A stretch of 64,000 nucleotides of DNA from Thauera sp. GDN1 (GTDB lineage Bacteria > Pseudomonadota > Gammaproteobacteria > Burkholderiales > Rhodocyclaceae): NCBI RefSeq assembly GCF_029223545.1, contig NZ_CP097870.1:1798001-1862000 (forward strand). Direction: 5' to 3'. A program made the translations under genes and the position numbers. Under the pieces are notes generated by a model. It made no database searches, was not told the DNA's origin, and saw nothing but the letters and a program-made list of their open reading frames with translations. Below, piece by piece: positions 37,130 through 45,443 of the stretch; the first letter of the stretch is position 1; every line of letters starts with the position of its first letter.

Positions 37130-37851
37130 GCGAACAGCGCGCGCGTCAGCAGCGCCGGGTTGTCCACCAGCAGCCTGTCGGCAGCCTCCACGCCATAGCC
37201 TTGGACCAGGTACGCGCGCGCCGCCGACAGCAGCGGCGGGCGATGGTCGAGGTTGTGCGCATCGCTGGCGACGACGAAGACGCGCCCGTCGTCGATCCAC
37301 GCCTGGCTCAGCGCGCTGCACGCGCCGCCGAAGCGGCCGATGAGCGCGCCCGCGGTCAGCTGCAGCAGGCAACCCTGACGCACGAAGGGCAGGATCCGGC
37401 GCGGGTCGCGAATCATCGTCTTGTTGCGCTCGGGGTGGGCGATCAGCGGCAGCACGCCTTGCGCCAGGATGTGCTCGGTGATGCGTTCGGCGCCGTAGGG
37501 CAGCTCGCCATGCGGAAACTCCAGCAGCAGCACCGGCCGGCCTTCGAGCTGGCCGACGAAGGGCAGGGCGCCCGCCTGCAGATCCGCGAGGCACTCGAGC
37601 GAGGCCCGCACCTCCGCGGCCGCGGCCACGCGCAAGGCGATGCCCTGTGCCGCCAGGGCCGCGCGAAACGCGTCGCAGGCCGCGCGGATGCCGGCCGCGG
37701 TGTTGTCGTGGCGGCCGGGGTGGATGTGCGGCGTGCACACCGCGTGGGTGATCCCGTCGGCCACCGCCAGCCGGGCGAGCGCGAGCCCCTCTTCGAGGTC
37801 GGCGGCGCCGTCGTCCAGGCCCGGCAGCAGGTGGCAATGTACGTCGTACAT
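37126..37851 (-). CDS. CpsB/CapC-family PHP-type tyrosine phosphatase
   Basis: A 241-residue manganese-dependent phosphatase. It shows YDVHCHLLPGLDDGA (first HxH), CTPHIHP, EFPHGELP, IAHPERN and SDAHN, the metal ligands of the PHP fold. Such enzymes dephosphorylate the tyrosine-rich tail of Wzc/CpsD kinases and control polymer length and export. The BY-kinase gene lies 42 bases upstream in the same operon, so it is the probable partner. This phosphatase type is commoner in Gram-positives than the low-molecular-weight Wzb type. Confidence 0.92.
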   Translation of the reverse strand: MYDVHCHLLPGLDDGAADLEEGLALARLAVADGITHAVCTPHIHPGRHDNTAAGIRAACDAFRAALAAQGIALRVAAAAEVRASLECLADLQAGALPFVGQLEGRPVLLLEFPHGELPYGAERITEHILAQGVLPLIAHPERNKTMIRDPRRILPFVRQGCLLQLTAGALIGRFGGACSALSQAWIDDGRVFVVASDAHNLDHRPPLLSAARAYLVQGYGVEAADRLLVDNPALLTRALFA

Positions 37852-37893
37852 GGCGTCGAAGCCTTGTTCAGCGCGTCACGACTGCGTGGCGCT

Positions 37894-40164
37894 TCAGCTC
37901 TTGCTCCCGTGGTAGCCGTAGTAGTCGTAGTAGCCGCCATAGCGGTAGCCGTAGCGTTGGGCGCGGGCCACATCCACCTGGTTCAGGACCACGCCCGACA
38001 GCACCGCATGGTTCTGCAGCAACTGGCCGACCCCCTTGGCCACCACCGGAATCGGGGTGTTGTCAGACTTCACGACGTAGATCACCGCATCGGCCGCGCT
38101 CGCCAGCACCACCGCGTCGCTCACCGCCTGCGTCGGCGGCGTGTCGATGATCACGTAGTCGTAGCCCTTGGTCAGCAGGGTGATCAGCTCTTCGAACAGC
38201 GGGGTCGCGATCAGCTTGAGCGGGTCGGGCGGGACCGTCCCTGCGGGAATCAGATCGAAGCCGTCGAGATGGTGCAGCGCGTCCTTGGTCGTCGCGGTGT
38301 CGGCCAGCAGGTTGGCCAGCCCGGGGGAGCCCGGCGGCAGCCCAAAGGCACGCGCCATGGTCGGGCGTCGCATGTCGGCCTCCACCAGCAGCACGCGCCC
38401 GAGCTGGCCCAGCGCCAGGGCCAGGTTCGCCGCGGCGGTCGTCTTGCCCTCGCCGGGCACGGCCGAGGTCACCACCACCCGCACGTGCTTGCGCTCGCGC
38501 AAGGCCAGCAACAGGCCGGTTCGCACCGTCCGCACCGACTCGGCAAAGCTCTTGTGCTTGGGCGAGGCGAACAGCGCCAGCGACTCGCTGCGGTCGCGCG
38601 TCTTCACCCGCGGCAGGATGCCCAGCACCGGCAGGTTCAGCGCGTTCTCGACGTCCTCCGTGCTCTTGAAGGTGTTGTTCAGCTTCTCCAGCAGCAGGGC
38701 CAGGCCGATCCCCAGCGCCAGCGCCAGCAGCGCCGCGCCACCGACGATGGTGCTCTTGCGCGGGCGCACCGGGGTCTCGGGCACCACCGCCTGGTCCACG
38801 ATGCGCGCGTTGGCGGGCTCGAGGTCGGAGGTGGCGTTGGTTTCCTTGAGGCGGCCGAGGAAGGTGTCGTACAGCGCGCGGTTGGCGTCCACCTCGCGCT
38901 GCAACTCGCGCAGGCGGAACTCCTTGCGCGAGATGTCCTGGATCTCGGACTTGGTCGCATTGAAGGCCGACGACAGGGCGCGTTCGTTGGCCAGCGCGAG
39001 CTGGTAATTGCGCTCGATGCCCGCCACCACCTGATTCACCTGCTCGCGAAGGCTGGCGCGCGTGCGCTCGAGCTCGCCGGCCGCCGCCTCCATGGTCGGG
39101 TGGCGCGGGCCGTAGCGCTGGGCCAGCTCATCGACCTTCGCGCGCGCTTTGGATTCGGCGGTGGCGGCCTGCTGCACCAGCGGGTTGTACAGCAGGGTGG
39201 GCACCGCCAGCAGCGCGTCGAAGCCGCTCGCGCGCGCGCTCTGGATCTGGCGGTACTCGTTCTCCATCTCCGCGCGCTTGCGCTGCGCCTCGTTCAGCCG
39301 GGTGCCGGTCATCGACAGCTCGCTGGTGGCCACGGTGGCCACGCCCTGCACGTCGACCAGGTCCTGTCCCTCGCGAAAGCGTTGCAGCGCGTCCTCGGCC
39401 TGGCGCAAGCTCGCGCGCAGCTCCTCCAGGCGCTCGTTCATCCAGTTCGTGGCCGACATCGACATCGCCATGCGCGCCTCGAGCTGGCTGTCGATGTAGC
39501 CGCGCGTCACCGCGTTCGCCACCCGCGCGGCCAGCCGCGCGTCGGCCATCTCCACCGCCACGCCCACCACCTGCGTGCCGCGCAGGCGCTCGACCTGGAT
39601 CGCCCCCTGCAGGGCACGGGCAATCGCGTCCCGCCGCGCCACCATCGCGTCGATCTCGGACGGCGTCTCGACCGGTGCGATCTCCTCCGGCAAGGTCAGC
39701 GGCAAGAAGTCGAGCCGCTCGCGCGCCCAGGCCATCATCGCCGCAGGCGAGGGCAGCGCCCAGCGCGATGCCGGCGCTGCCGCGGGCTGAAACGCCGGGT
39801 GGTTGATCAGGTCCAGCTCGCGCACCACGCGCTCGGCGAGCCCGCGCGACTGCAGCAGCTCGACCTGCGTCTGCAGGAACTCGCCGCCCGAACCCTCCAC
39901 GCCATAGATCTGCTCGATCGACATCACCCGCGAGGCGCGCGGCTCGATCAGCAGGGTGGCCTGCGCACGGTAGATCGGCGTCAGTGACAGCGCCCACAGC
40001 GTCGCCGCCATGCTCACGATCAGCACCAGGAAGAGGATCGAGCCTTTGCGCGCCCACAGCGTTCGACCCACACCCAGCAGGTCGAGCCCGGCGCCGTCGT
40101 CATCGGGCTTGCTCGCGAATCGGTAGGCTGGCGCCGGCGCCAGAGGCTTGCTTTCGGAGGTCAT
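37894..40164 (-). CDS. Wzc-like polysaccharide copolymerase / BY-kinase
   Basis: A protein of about 756 residues spanning the inner membrane. A Wzz domain with a first helix (ILFLVLIVSMAATLWAL) is followed by a large periplasmic coiled-coil region (about 85-420) including a GNVR-like section, and a second helix (VGGAALLALALGIGLALLL). The cytoplasmic kinase has Walker A SAVPGEGKTT, Walker A' LLVEADMRRP and Walker B VIIDTPP. The tail RYGYRYGGYYDYYGYHG is the tyrosine cluster that is autophosphorylated. It controls chain length and export with the Wza-like protein. The ATG at 40164 is used; a GTG at 40170 is equally possible. Confidence 0.93.
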   Translation of the reverse strand: MTSESKPLAPAPAYRFASKPDDDGAGLDLLGVGRTLWARKGSILFLVLIVSMAATLWALSLTPIYRAQATLLIEPRASRVMSIEQIYGVEGSGGEFLQTQVELLQSRGLAERVVRELDLINHPAFQPAAAPASRWALPSPAAMMAWARERLDFLPLTLPEEIAPVETPSEIDAMVARRDAIARALQGAIQVERLRGTQVVGVAVEMADARLAARVANAVTRGYIDSQLEARMAMSMSATNWMNERLEELRASLRQAEDALQRFREGQDLVDVQGVATVATSELSMTGTRLNEAQRKRAEMENEYRQIQSARASGFDALLAVPTLLYNPLVQQAATAESKARAKVDELAQRYGPRHPTMEAAAGELERTRASLREQVNQVVAGIERNYQLALANERALSSAFNATKSEIQDISRKEFRLRELQREVDANRALYDTFLGRLKETNATSDLEPANARIVDQAVVPETPVRPRKSTIVGGAALLALALGIGLALLLEKLNNTFKSTEDVENALNLPVLGILPRVKTRDRSESLALFASPKHKSFAESVRTVRTGLLLALRERKHVRVVVTSAVPGEGKTTAAANLALALGQLGRVLLVEADMRRPTMARAFGLPPGSPGLANLLADTATTKDALHHLDGFDLIPAGTVPPDPLKLIATPLFEELITLLTKGYDYVIIDTPPTQAVSDAVVLASAADAVIYVVKSDNTPIPVVAKGVGQLLQNHAVLSGVVLNQVDVARAQRYGYRYGGYYDYYGYHGSKS

Positions 40165-40190
40165 GCTCACAGTTCTGAATGCGGCCCGGC

Positions 40191-40736
40191 TCAGAAGAAG
40201 CCCTGGCCAATGGAGATCGTGTCACCGGGGCGGACCTCGGTGTCCATGGTGGCGCGCTCGGGTTCGCGGCCCGTCGCGCCTTCGCGGATGATGGTGATGC
40301 GGCGCTCGGAGGCGCGCTCGGTCAGCCCGCCCGCGAGCGTGGTCGCCCGCCGCACCGTCAGCCCCGACTGGTAGGGGTAGGCGCCGGTGCGCGAGACCTC
40401 GCCGCTGATGTAGAACTCGCGGTACTTCAGAACCGAAACGGTCACCCGCGGATCCACCAGGTAGTCTCCGCGCAGCTTGTCGCCGATCACGCGTTCGAGC
40501 TCGGGCGCGGTCAGCCCCTCGGCCTTCAACAGGCCGAGAAACGGAAACGAGAACATCCCCGCCTCGGTCAGGCGCACCTCGTTGACGGTCAGGTCAGGCT
40601 CGCCGAACACCGTCACCCGGATCTCGTCGCCGGCCGCCAGGCGGTACTGCGGATCGGCCGCATCGGTGGCGTGCGCGGCGCTGCCCGCGAACACCGCGGC
40701 CAGCGCCAGCACGAACACAAAAAATCTCGTCGCCAT
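40191..40736 (-). CDS. Wza-like polysaccharide export protein
   Basis: A 181-residue secreted protein with signal peptide ATRFFVFVLALAAVFAGSAAHA, a Poly_export domain (YRLAAGDEIRVTVFGEPDLT) and a SLBB domain (REFYISGEVSRTGAYPYQSGLTVRRA). It lacks the lipobox Cys and the C-terminal helix of E. coli Wza, so it is the short periplasmic type that needs an outer-membrane partner; the beta-barrel protein just upstream is a candidate. ATG at 40736 gives the best signal peptide; an ATG at 40766 is possible. Confidence 0.88.
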   Translation of the reverse strand: MATRFFVFVLALAAVFAGSAAHATDAADPQYRLAAGDEIRVTVFGEPDLTVNEVRLTEAGMFSFPFLGLLKAEGLTAPELERVIGDKLRGDYLVDPRVTVSVLKYREFYISGEVSRTGAYPYQSGLTVRRATTLAGGLTERASERRITIIREGATGREPERATMDTEVRPGDTISIGQGFF

Positions 40737-40792
40737 CCAGCGCGTGTCCTCGAGGCCCCTGAACATGAACGCGACCCAGCTCCGGCCCACGC

Positions 40793-42004
40793 TCAAAAGC
40801 CCATCGTCAGGCTCAGGCCGACGCTGTTGCGGCTGTAGCGCTGATCGCTGCGGTTCGAGTCGTTGCGCGTGTGGGCGTAGTTCAGGCCCACATCCAGCCA
40901 ACGGCGCGGGCTGTAGCTCAGGCCCGCGCGGTAGGTGTCGGTGGTGTCGCTGCGATCGGTGTCGGCGCCCACGTAATCGCGTTGCGCATGCTGGTAGCCC
41001 AGGGTGCTGGCGATGCGGCTGGTCCAGCTGTGGCGCCAATCGATCGCGCTGCTGCGGGCGCGAATCGCCGCCGCGTTGTCGCTGCCTTCGTCGATGGCCT
41101 GCCGCAGGGCGAACACGAACGAGCTGTAGGTCAGCGGCGCCCAGCTCATGTTGAGCGCCCAGGTCGTGCCCTTGCGGTCCGCCACCCCGGGGTCGTCGAA
41201 GCGCCGTTGCTGCCGGCCCACCCGCAGGCTGCCGCTGGTCTTGGCGGTGATGTCCCATTCCGCACCCAGCAGCAGGTCGCGGCCGTCGCCGTCACGGCTG
41301 CGCTCGGTCAGGTAGCTGTGGCTCGTGTCGCGCACCTCGGCCACGGCCTGCACGGTCGGCGCCACGCGGTAAAGGAAGGCCGCCCCCAGGGTGCGGGAAT
41401 CGCGCTCCAGGTCGGCATTGAGGCGCTCGCCATCGACCACCGTGTCGTTGTCGTAGCGCAGGCGGCTCTCGCGCGCCGTCAGGCGAATCTGCCCGGTCGC
41501 GCTCTGCGCGCCATAGGTGTAGGTGCCACCCACGTCGAACTGGCGGGGGCGGTCGTTCTCGACGCGCTGCTGGTCGGGTGCGGTGTTCTCGGTGCGGCTG
41601 TAATCGAGCTGCAGCGCGAGGCGATTGCGCACGTTGAAGCTCATGTCGCTGCCGGCATTCACGAAGTGCGCGGTGTTGTTGTCGCTACTGCTGGCGTGGT
41701 AGCGCTTGTGGTCGAGCGAATAGTTCAGGCGGCTCTTAACCTTGTCGCCAGGCAGCTCGAAAGCCAGCACCGGCCGCACCGAGCTGATCCACGATGCCTC
41801 CTCGCCGCTGTCGCGTGCGCGGATGTTGTCGTCGTAGGTGCTGCTCAGCGACACGGTCGGCGTCAGGGTCAGGCCACCGTCCAGGCGCAGGATCGGCTCG
41901 GCGTCGATCGCATGGGCGGGCGGCATCGCGCACGCAAGCGCAAGGCAGGCCATGGCGGGCCGCACGGCCGCGGCGACAAGCGTTGAATTCGTTCTGATCA
42001 TCAC
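40793..42004 (-). CDS. EPS-associated outer-membrane beta-barrel protein
   Basis: A 403-residue protein with signal peptide ending PPAHA, then alternating amphipathic strands throughout (for example SRLNYSLDHKRYHASS, LALQLDYSRTENT, VGLSLTMGF), ending in the C-terminal Phe used for barrel insertion. It fits the BBP2_2-type barrels found in EPS loci, probably forming the outer-membrane passage with the short Wza-like protein. Eleven bases follow the stop of the Ala-rich gene before the barrel start, so the genes are cotranscribed. Confidence 0.85.
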   Translation of the reverse strand: MMIRTNSTLVAAAVRPAMACLALACAMPPAHAIDAEPILRLDGGLTLTPTVSLSSTYDDNIRARDSGEEASWISSVRPVLAFELPGDKVKSRLNYSLDHKRYHASSSDNNTAHFVNAGSDMSFNVRNRLALQLDYSRTENTAPDQQRVENDRPRQFDVGGTYTYGAQSATGQIRLTARESRLRYDNDTVVDGERLNADLERDSRTLGAAFLYRVAPTVQAVAEVRDTSHSYLTERSRDGDGRDLLLGAEWDITAKTSGSLRVGRQQRRFDDPGVADRKGTTWALNMSWAPLTYSSFVFALRQAIDEGSDNAAAIRARSSAIDWRHSWTSRIASTLGYQHAQRDYVGADTDRSDTTDTYRAGLSYSPRRWLDVGLNYAHTRNDSNRSDQRYSRNSVGLSLTMGF

Positions 42005-42014
42005 TGGGCAGGGC

Positions 42015-42671
42015 TCACTGGCTGGGGCTGGAGGGCCGGGTACTGTCCGAATCGGTGGACGGGGTGGTGGTGGTGGGGGTCGATGGGGCGCTGACCGATT
42101 CGGCGGCTGCCACCGCGGCGCTTGCCGCTGCGGTAACTGCCGCCGCCGCTTCGGGCGCTGCGGTCACCGCCGCGCTCACGATCACCGCCGCGGCCTGGGG
42201 CGCTGCGGTCACCGCCGCGCTCACGATCGCCGCCGCGGCCTGGGGCGCTGCGGTCACCGCCGCGCTCACGATCACCGCCGCGGCCTCGGGCGCTGCGGTC
42301 ACCGCCGCGCTCACGATCACCGCCGCGGCCTCGGGCGCTGCGGTCACCGCCGCGCTTACGATCGCTGCTGCGGCGCTGGGCACGGCCGCCACCGCCGCGG
42401 CCACTACGGCGGCCGCCGCCTCGGGCGCCGCCGCAACCGCGGCCGCCACGATCGCGGCCGCCAGCCCTTCATTTTCCTGCGCGATCTGCGCAATCAAGCC
42501 CGCCACGGCCTCGGGCGAATCGGCACTCGCCAGCTGGGCGACTTGCTCGCTCGTCAGCACGACCCCGGCCGCAGCCAGGGCATCGGGCAGGGATTGTTGG
42601 GCGTGCACGGGCAGCGCGGAAAGCACGCAACAGGTAATCAAAGCACGCAGGGTGCGTTTCAGGTTGGTCAT
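42015..42671 (-). CDS. secreted Ala-rich protein with 15-residue repeats
   Basis: A 218-residue protein with signal peptide MTNLKRTLRALITCCVLSAL ending PVHA. A short unique part (LPDALAAAGVVLTSEQVAQLASADSPEAVAGLIAQIAQE) is followed by at least six 15-residue repeats of the form AAxIVSAAVTAAPEA, then a Ser/Thr/Pro tail. I do not recognise the family. The repeats would form short hydrophobic helices; an envelope or structural role is inferred from the signal and the operon position between the polymerase and the barrel genes. High GC keeps all frames open here, but signal peptide and tight operon spacing support this one. Confidence 0.7.
   Translation of the reverse strand: MTNLKRTLRALITCCVLSALPVHAQQSLPDALAAAGVVLTSEQVAQLASADSPEAVAGLIAQIAQENEGLAAAIVAAAVAAAPEAAAAVVAAAVAAVPSAAAAIVSAAVTAAPEAAAVIVSAAVTAAPEAAAVIVSAAVTAAPQAAAAIVSAAVTAAPQAAAVIVSAAVTAAPEAAAAVTAAASAAVAAAESVSAPSTPTTTTPSTDSDSTRPSSPSQ
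42042..42440 (-). repeat. 45-bp tandem repeats encoding the AAxIVSAAVTAAPEA unit
   Basis: A 45-bp unit is repeated about six times with near-identical sequence in the centre (about 42140-42380) and diverged copies at both sides. It lies wholly within the Ala-rich gene and keeps its reading frame, so changes in copy number would lengthen or shorten the protein without breaking it. Confidence 0.75.
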
Positions 42672-42703
42672 CGTGTATCGCCGTGCCGTAACGGAAAAAT
42701 CAA

Positions 42704-42715
42704 CAAAGGTAACGC
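42704..42715. promoter_or_regulatory. GGTAAC box upstream of the Ala-rich gene
   Basis: CAAAGGTAACGC at 42704-42715 closely matches AAAGGTAACGT before the tolC-like gene (32324-32335). It lies 33 bases upstream of the start codon at 42671, inside the 70-base gap after the polymerase gene, so a secondary promoter may exist here. Confidence 0.35.
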
Positions 42716-42741
42716 AAGCACTGCAAGGAATGAGAGAAAGC

Positions 42742-44103
42742 TTACATCAAAACCGGAGGGTAATCCACCCGTCGTACGTGGTGGTGTCGGTTGGCAAGCA
42801 CCGCGACCGCGCACAGCGCGACGAAGGTGGCCGCATTGGCCGGAATCTGCAGGTTGAAGTCGGCCAGCGCATGCACCATCAAGCCGACGATCCCCATCGC
42901 GGCCCCGAAGCCCAGGCCCTTGCGGTAGCGGCTGTGCCGCTCGCGCAGCGCCTGCAGCGCCTCGCGCAGCGCCAGCAGCACGAAGAAGGCCGCAGCGGCC
43001 GAAGCCAGCGCGCCATACTCGATCCAGAACTGCAGGTAATCATTGTGCGCATGGTCCACATGGCCCAGCACATCCGGCCCCGGGTAAGCCGGGAACACCG
43101 CCTCGAAGCTGCCCGCGCCGTGGCCGAGCAGCGGCCTGGCCTGCGCCAGCGGCAGGGCGTAGGCGACCACGTCGTCGCGGTCTTCGGATTCGCGCGCCAC
43201 CACGCGGCCGTCGACCACCACGTCCTCGAGCCGCGTCTCCGCCAGCCGCGAGCGCAGCGTGTCGAGCCCGAAGTACTGGCTGACGACGAGCAGATCGACC
43301 ACCACGATGCTGGCCAGGATCAGCAGGTTGCGCACGCGGTGGCGGCTGTCGTACCAGGCGAACAGGGCGCCGGTCACCGCCAGGCTCAGCACGAAGGCGG
43401 TGTTGCCCATGCGCGAATGCGTCATCACCAGGCCGATCACCATGATCACCAGCGCCAGCCGGGTGCGCATCTTGGGCCCCAGCAGCGCTTCGAGCAGGCG
43501 GGGCAGGGCGCGGCTGGAGTCGGTGCGCAGGGCGAACAACAAGCCCACCGCGCAGCCGAGACACATCACCAGGTAGCCCGCCAGGTGGTTGCGGTTGACG
43601 TAGCTGCCGCTCGCCGAGCTGCCATGGCTGTAGCCCAGGCGTGCCAGCGGCCCGTCCGCGCCCGACAGCGCCATGAACACGCCGTAGAACGCCTGCACGG
43701 TGCCGCTCGCCACCAGCACCACCAGCAAGGCCGTCAGTCGCCGTCGCTCGCGAAACAGCGCACACAGCATCACGAACAGGCTGCTGTAGCCCAGCCCCAG
43801 CATCAGCGCGCGCGCGCCTTGCCCCGGGTCGGCGCTCAGCCCCAGGGCAAGCTGGGCGCCGGCCCAGGCCTGCACCAGCAGCAGCAGCCCGGCCATCCAC
43901 AGCGCGCTGCGCGGCGGCACCGGCGTGGTGCCGGGGGCCAGCCACAGCAGCGCACCGTAGGCGGCCAGACCCAGCGCGCAGCCCAGCACAAGCACGCCCG
44001 CCGGCCCGTCCTGCGTGCTGCCGAGCGGCAGCGGCAGCCAGGCCAGCAGGACCAGCAACCACGCGGCCAGGGCCTTGGAGGCAAAGCTATCCGCACCGAC
44101 CAT
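42742..44103 (-). CDS. O-antigen ligase/polymerase family protein (Wzy-like)
   Basis: A 453-residue membrane protein with about twelve hydrophobic helices and the Wzy_C/O-antigen ligase signature loop: SHGSSASGSYVNRNHLAGYL, MTHSRMGNTAFVL and a large periplasmic loop with GHGAGSFEAVFPAYPGPDVLGHVDHAHNDYLQFWIEYG. The GxGxGSF and AHNDYLQ elements are typical. It probably polymerises lipid-linked EPS units. The start ATG shares one base with the stop of the upstream gene (TGATG). Confidence 0.88.
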   Translation of the reverse strand: MVGADSFASKALAAWLLVLLAWLPLPLGSTQDGPAGVLVLGCALGLAAYGALLWLAPGTTPVPPRSALWMAGLLLLVQAWAGAQLALGLSADPGQGARALMLGLGYSSLFVMLCALFRERRRLTALLVVLVASGTVQAFYGVFMALSGADGPLARLGYSHGSSASGSYVNRNHLAGYLVMCLGCAVGLLFALRTDSSRALPRLLEALLGPKMRTRLALVIMVIGLVMTHSRMGNTAFVLSLAVTGALFAWYDSRHRVRNLLILASIVVVDLLVVSQYFGLDTLRSRLAETRLEDVVVDGRVVARESEDRDDVVAYALPLAQARPLLGHGAGSFEAVFPAYPGPDVLGHVDHAHNDYLQFWIEYGALASAAAAFFVLLALREALQALRERHSRYRKGLGFGAAMGIVGLMVHALADFNLQIPANAATFVALCAVAVLANRHHHVRRVDYPPVLM

Positions 44104-45302
44104 CAGGGCAGCGCCCTGCCGTGCGGGCGGTGCTCGTCCAGACGGCGCTCGATCGACTCGAGGGCATCGAAGGCACGCGCCATCCGTGCCGGCCGATGCG
44201 GGTCGGGCCGATGCACATGCGCCGGCGGCACCTGCTGCTCGAGCCGCGACCATGCCGCCAGCGTGAGGCCCATGAAGGTCACGGTCACCCCGATAAAGCC
44301 CAGCAGCGAGACCCAGTCCGGCAGCGCCACGCGCCACAGCAGCACGCCCACCGCCCCCAACGCCAGGCTGGCCATCGCTTCCACCACCACCACCCGCGTC
44401 ACCCCCATGCCGCGCAGGCACAGCAAGTGGTGCAGGTGGTCGCGCCCGGCCGCCATCGGCGAGCGCCTGCGACGCAGCCGCAGCGCCATCGTCGCCACCA
44501 TGTCGAGCATCGGCAAGGCGACGATCCACACCATCACCATCGGCGGCGGCGCCGCCGGCCCGGCCTGCTGCGTCCCCGCAATCGTCAGCCACACGATCAG
44601 GAAGCCCAGCGCCAGCGCCCCCGCATCGCCCATGAACACGCGCGCCCGCCGCCGCCCGAGCCGCAGGTTGAAGGCCAGGAAGCCCGCCAGGCCGGCCAGC
44701 GCGACCAGCGGCACCATCTTCAGCGCGCTGGGCAAGTCCGTCGTTGCCAGGACCACCGCAAGCCAGAACAGCACGGTCGCCATCACGCTGCCCGCCAGCC
44801 CATCGAGCCCGTCGATCATGTTGAAGGCGTTGATCAGGGCGGCGGCGGCGAACAAGGTCAGCGGCCAGGTAAGCCACGGCGCCACCTGCAGCGCGCGATC
44901 GGGGAGCAGTTCGCCCAGTTGCTGGAGGTGGAGGTCGAAACCGAACAGGCTCAGCAGCAACACCCCCACGGTCAGCGCCAGTTTGACGAGCGCGCGGATT
45001 TGCAGGCGGTCGTCGACCAGGCCGACCGCCAGCATGCCGACGAAGCCGCTCAGCAGGGACCCCATCAGCATCGACGGCTCGCTCAGCATCATCCACAGGC
45101 ACAGTGGGCCACCCATCGCCAAGCCGCCGATCAGGGGCGTGGGCGTGGCATGCAGTTTGCGGCCGCCGGGGTGGTCGAGCAGCCCAAGCTGCGGTGCAAG
45201 CTTTGCGAAGAACCTCACCCCCAGAAGCGTCGCGCAGAAGCCAGCGAGTACCGCCAAGCCAGGTTTGTCGAACTCGTAAAGTTCCACGATAAATTCCATC
45301 AA
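44103..45302 (-). CDS. polyprenyl-phosphate sugar-1-phosphate transferase (WecA/GT4 family)
   Basis: A 399-residue membrane enzyme that starts EPS unit synthesis by moving a (N-acetyl)hexosamine-1-phosphate from a UDP sugar to undecaprenyl phosphate. Motifs are GGRKLHATPTPLIGGLAM, VGLVDDRL (Mg-binding DD), NAFNMIDGLDGLAG (catalytic loop), RVFMGDAGALALGF and GRDHLHHLL, all WecA/MraY-superfamily marks. About ten membrane helices. It is the first gene of the EPS operon, facing the RfaH-like gene across a 141-base divergent region. Confidence 0.93.
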   Translation of the reverse strand: MMEFIVELYEFDKPGLAVLAGFCATLLGVRFFAKLAPQLGLLDHPGGRKLHATPTPLIGGLAMGGPLCLWMMLSEPSMLMGSLLSGFVGMLAVGLVDDRLQIRALVKLALTVGVLLLSLFGFDLHLQQLGELLPDRALQVAPWLTWPLTLFAAAALINAFNMIDGLDGLAGSVMATVLFWLAVVLATTDLPSALKMVPLVALAGLAGFLAFNLRLGRRRARVFMGDAGALALGFLIVWLTIAGTQQAGPAAPPPMVMVWIVALPMLDMVATMALRLRRRRSPMAAGRDHLHHLLCLRGMGVTRVVVVEAMASLALGAVGVLLWRVALPDWVSLLGFIGVTVTFMGLTLAAWSRLEQQVPPAHVHRPDPHRPARMARAFDALESIERRLDEHRPHGRALP

Positions 45303-45443
45303 AACAGAGCGGTGCCCGTAGCGAGCAGCAGTCGGGAGCAGGTCGTTCCTGTTCCTTGCCGGGAAAGAAAGCTTTTGTGAGCTTTCGTCGATATGGTAGC
45401 ATTACCTATCAGTCAGAGGTCAACGTTACGTACGAGGCCGCGG
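45303..45443. promoter_or_regulatory. divergent regulatory region between EPS operon and RfaH-like gene
   Basis: It contains GGTAGCATTACC (45395-45406), an inverted GGTA/TACC pair, and CAACGTTACG (45421-45430). These match the GGTAA/GTTAC boxes before the tolC, adhesin and Ala-rich genes. Promoters for both directions must lie here; no clear hexamers could be set. Confidence 0.45.

Noticed and set aside
36757..39987. A 1076-codon plus-strand frame opposite the EPS kinase and phosphatase genes
   Set aside because: Composition is Arg/His/Gln-rich and low in complexity with no family features; the minus-strand genes are unambiguous.
42055..45279. A 1074-codon plus-strand frame through the EPS operon
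   Set aside because: Antisense of the Ala-rich, Wzy-like and WecA-like genes; its own repeats reflect the 45-bp repeats of the Ala-rich gene.
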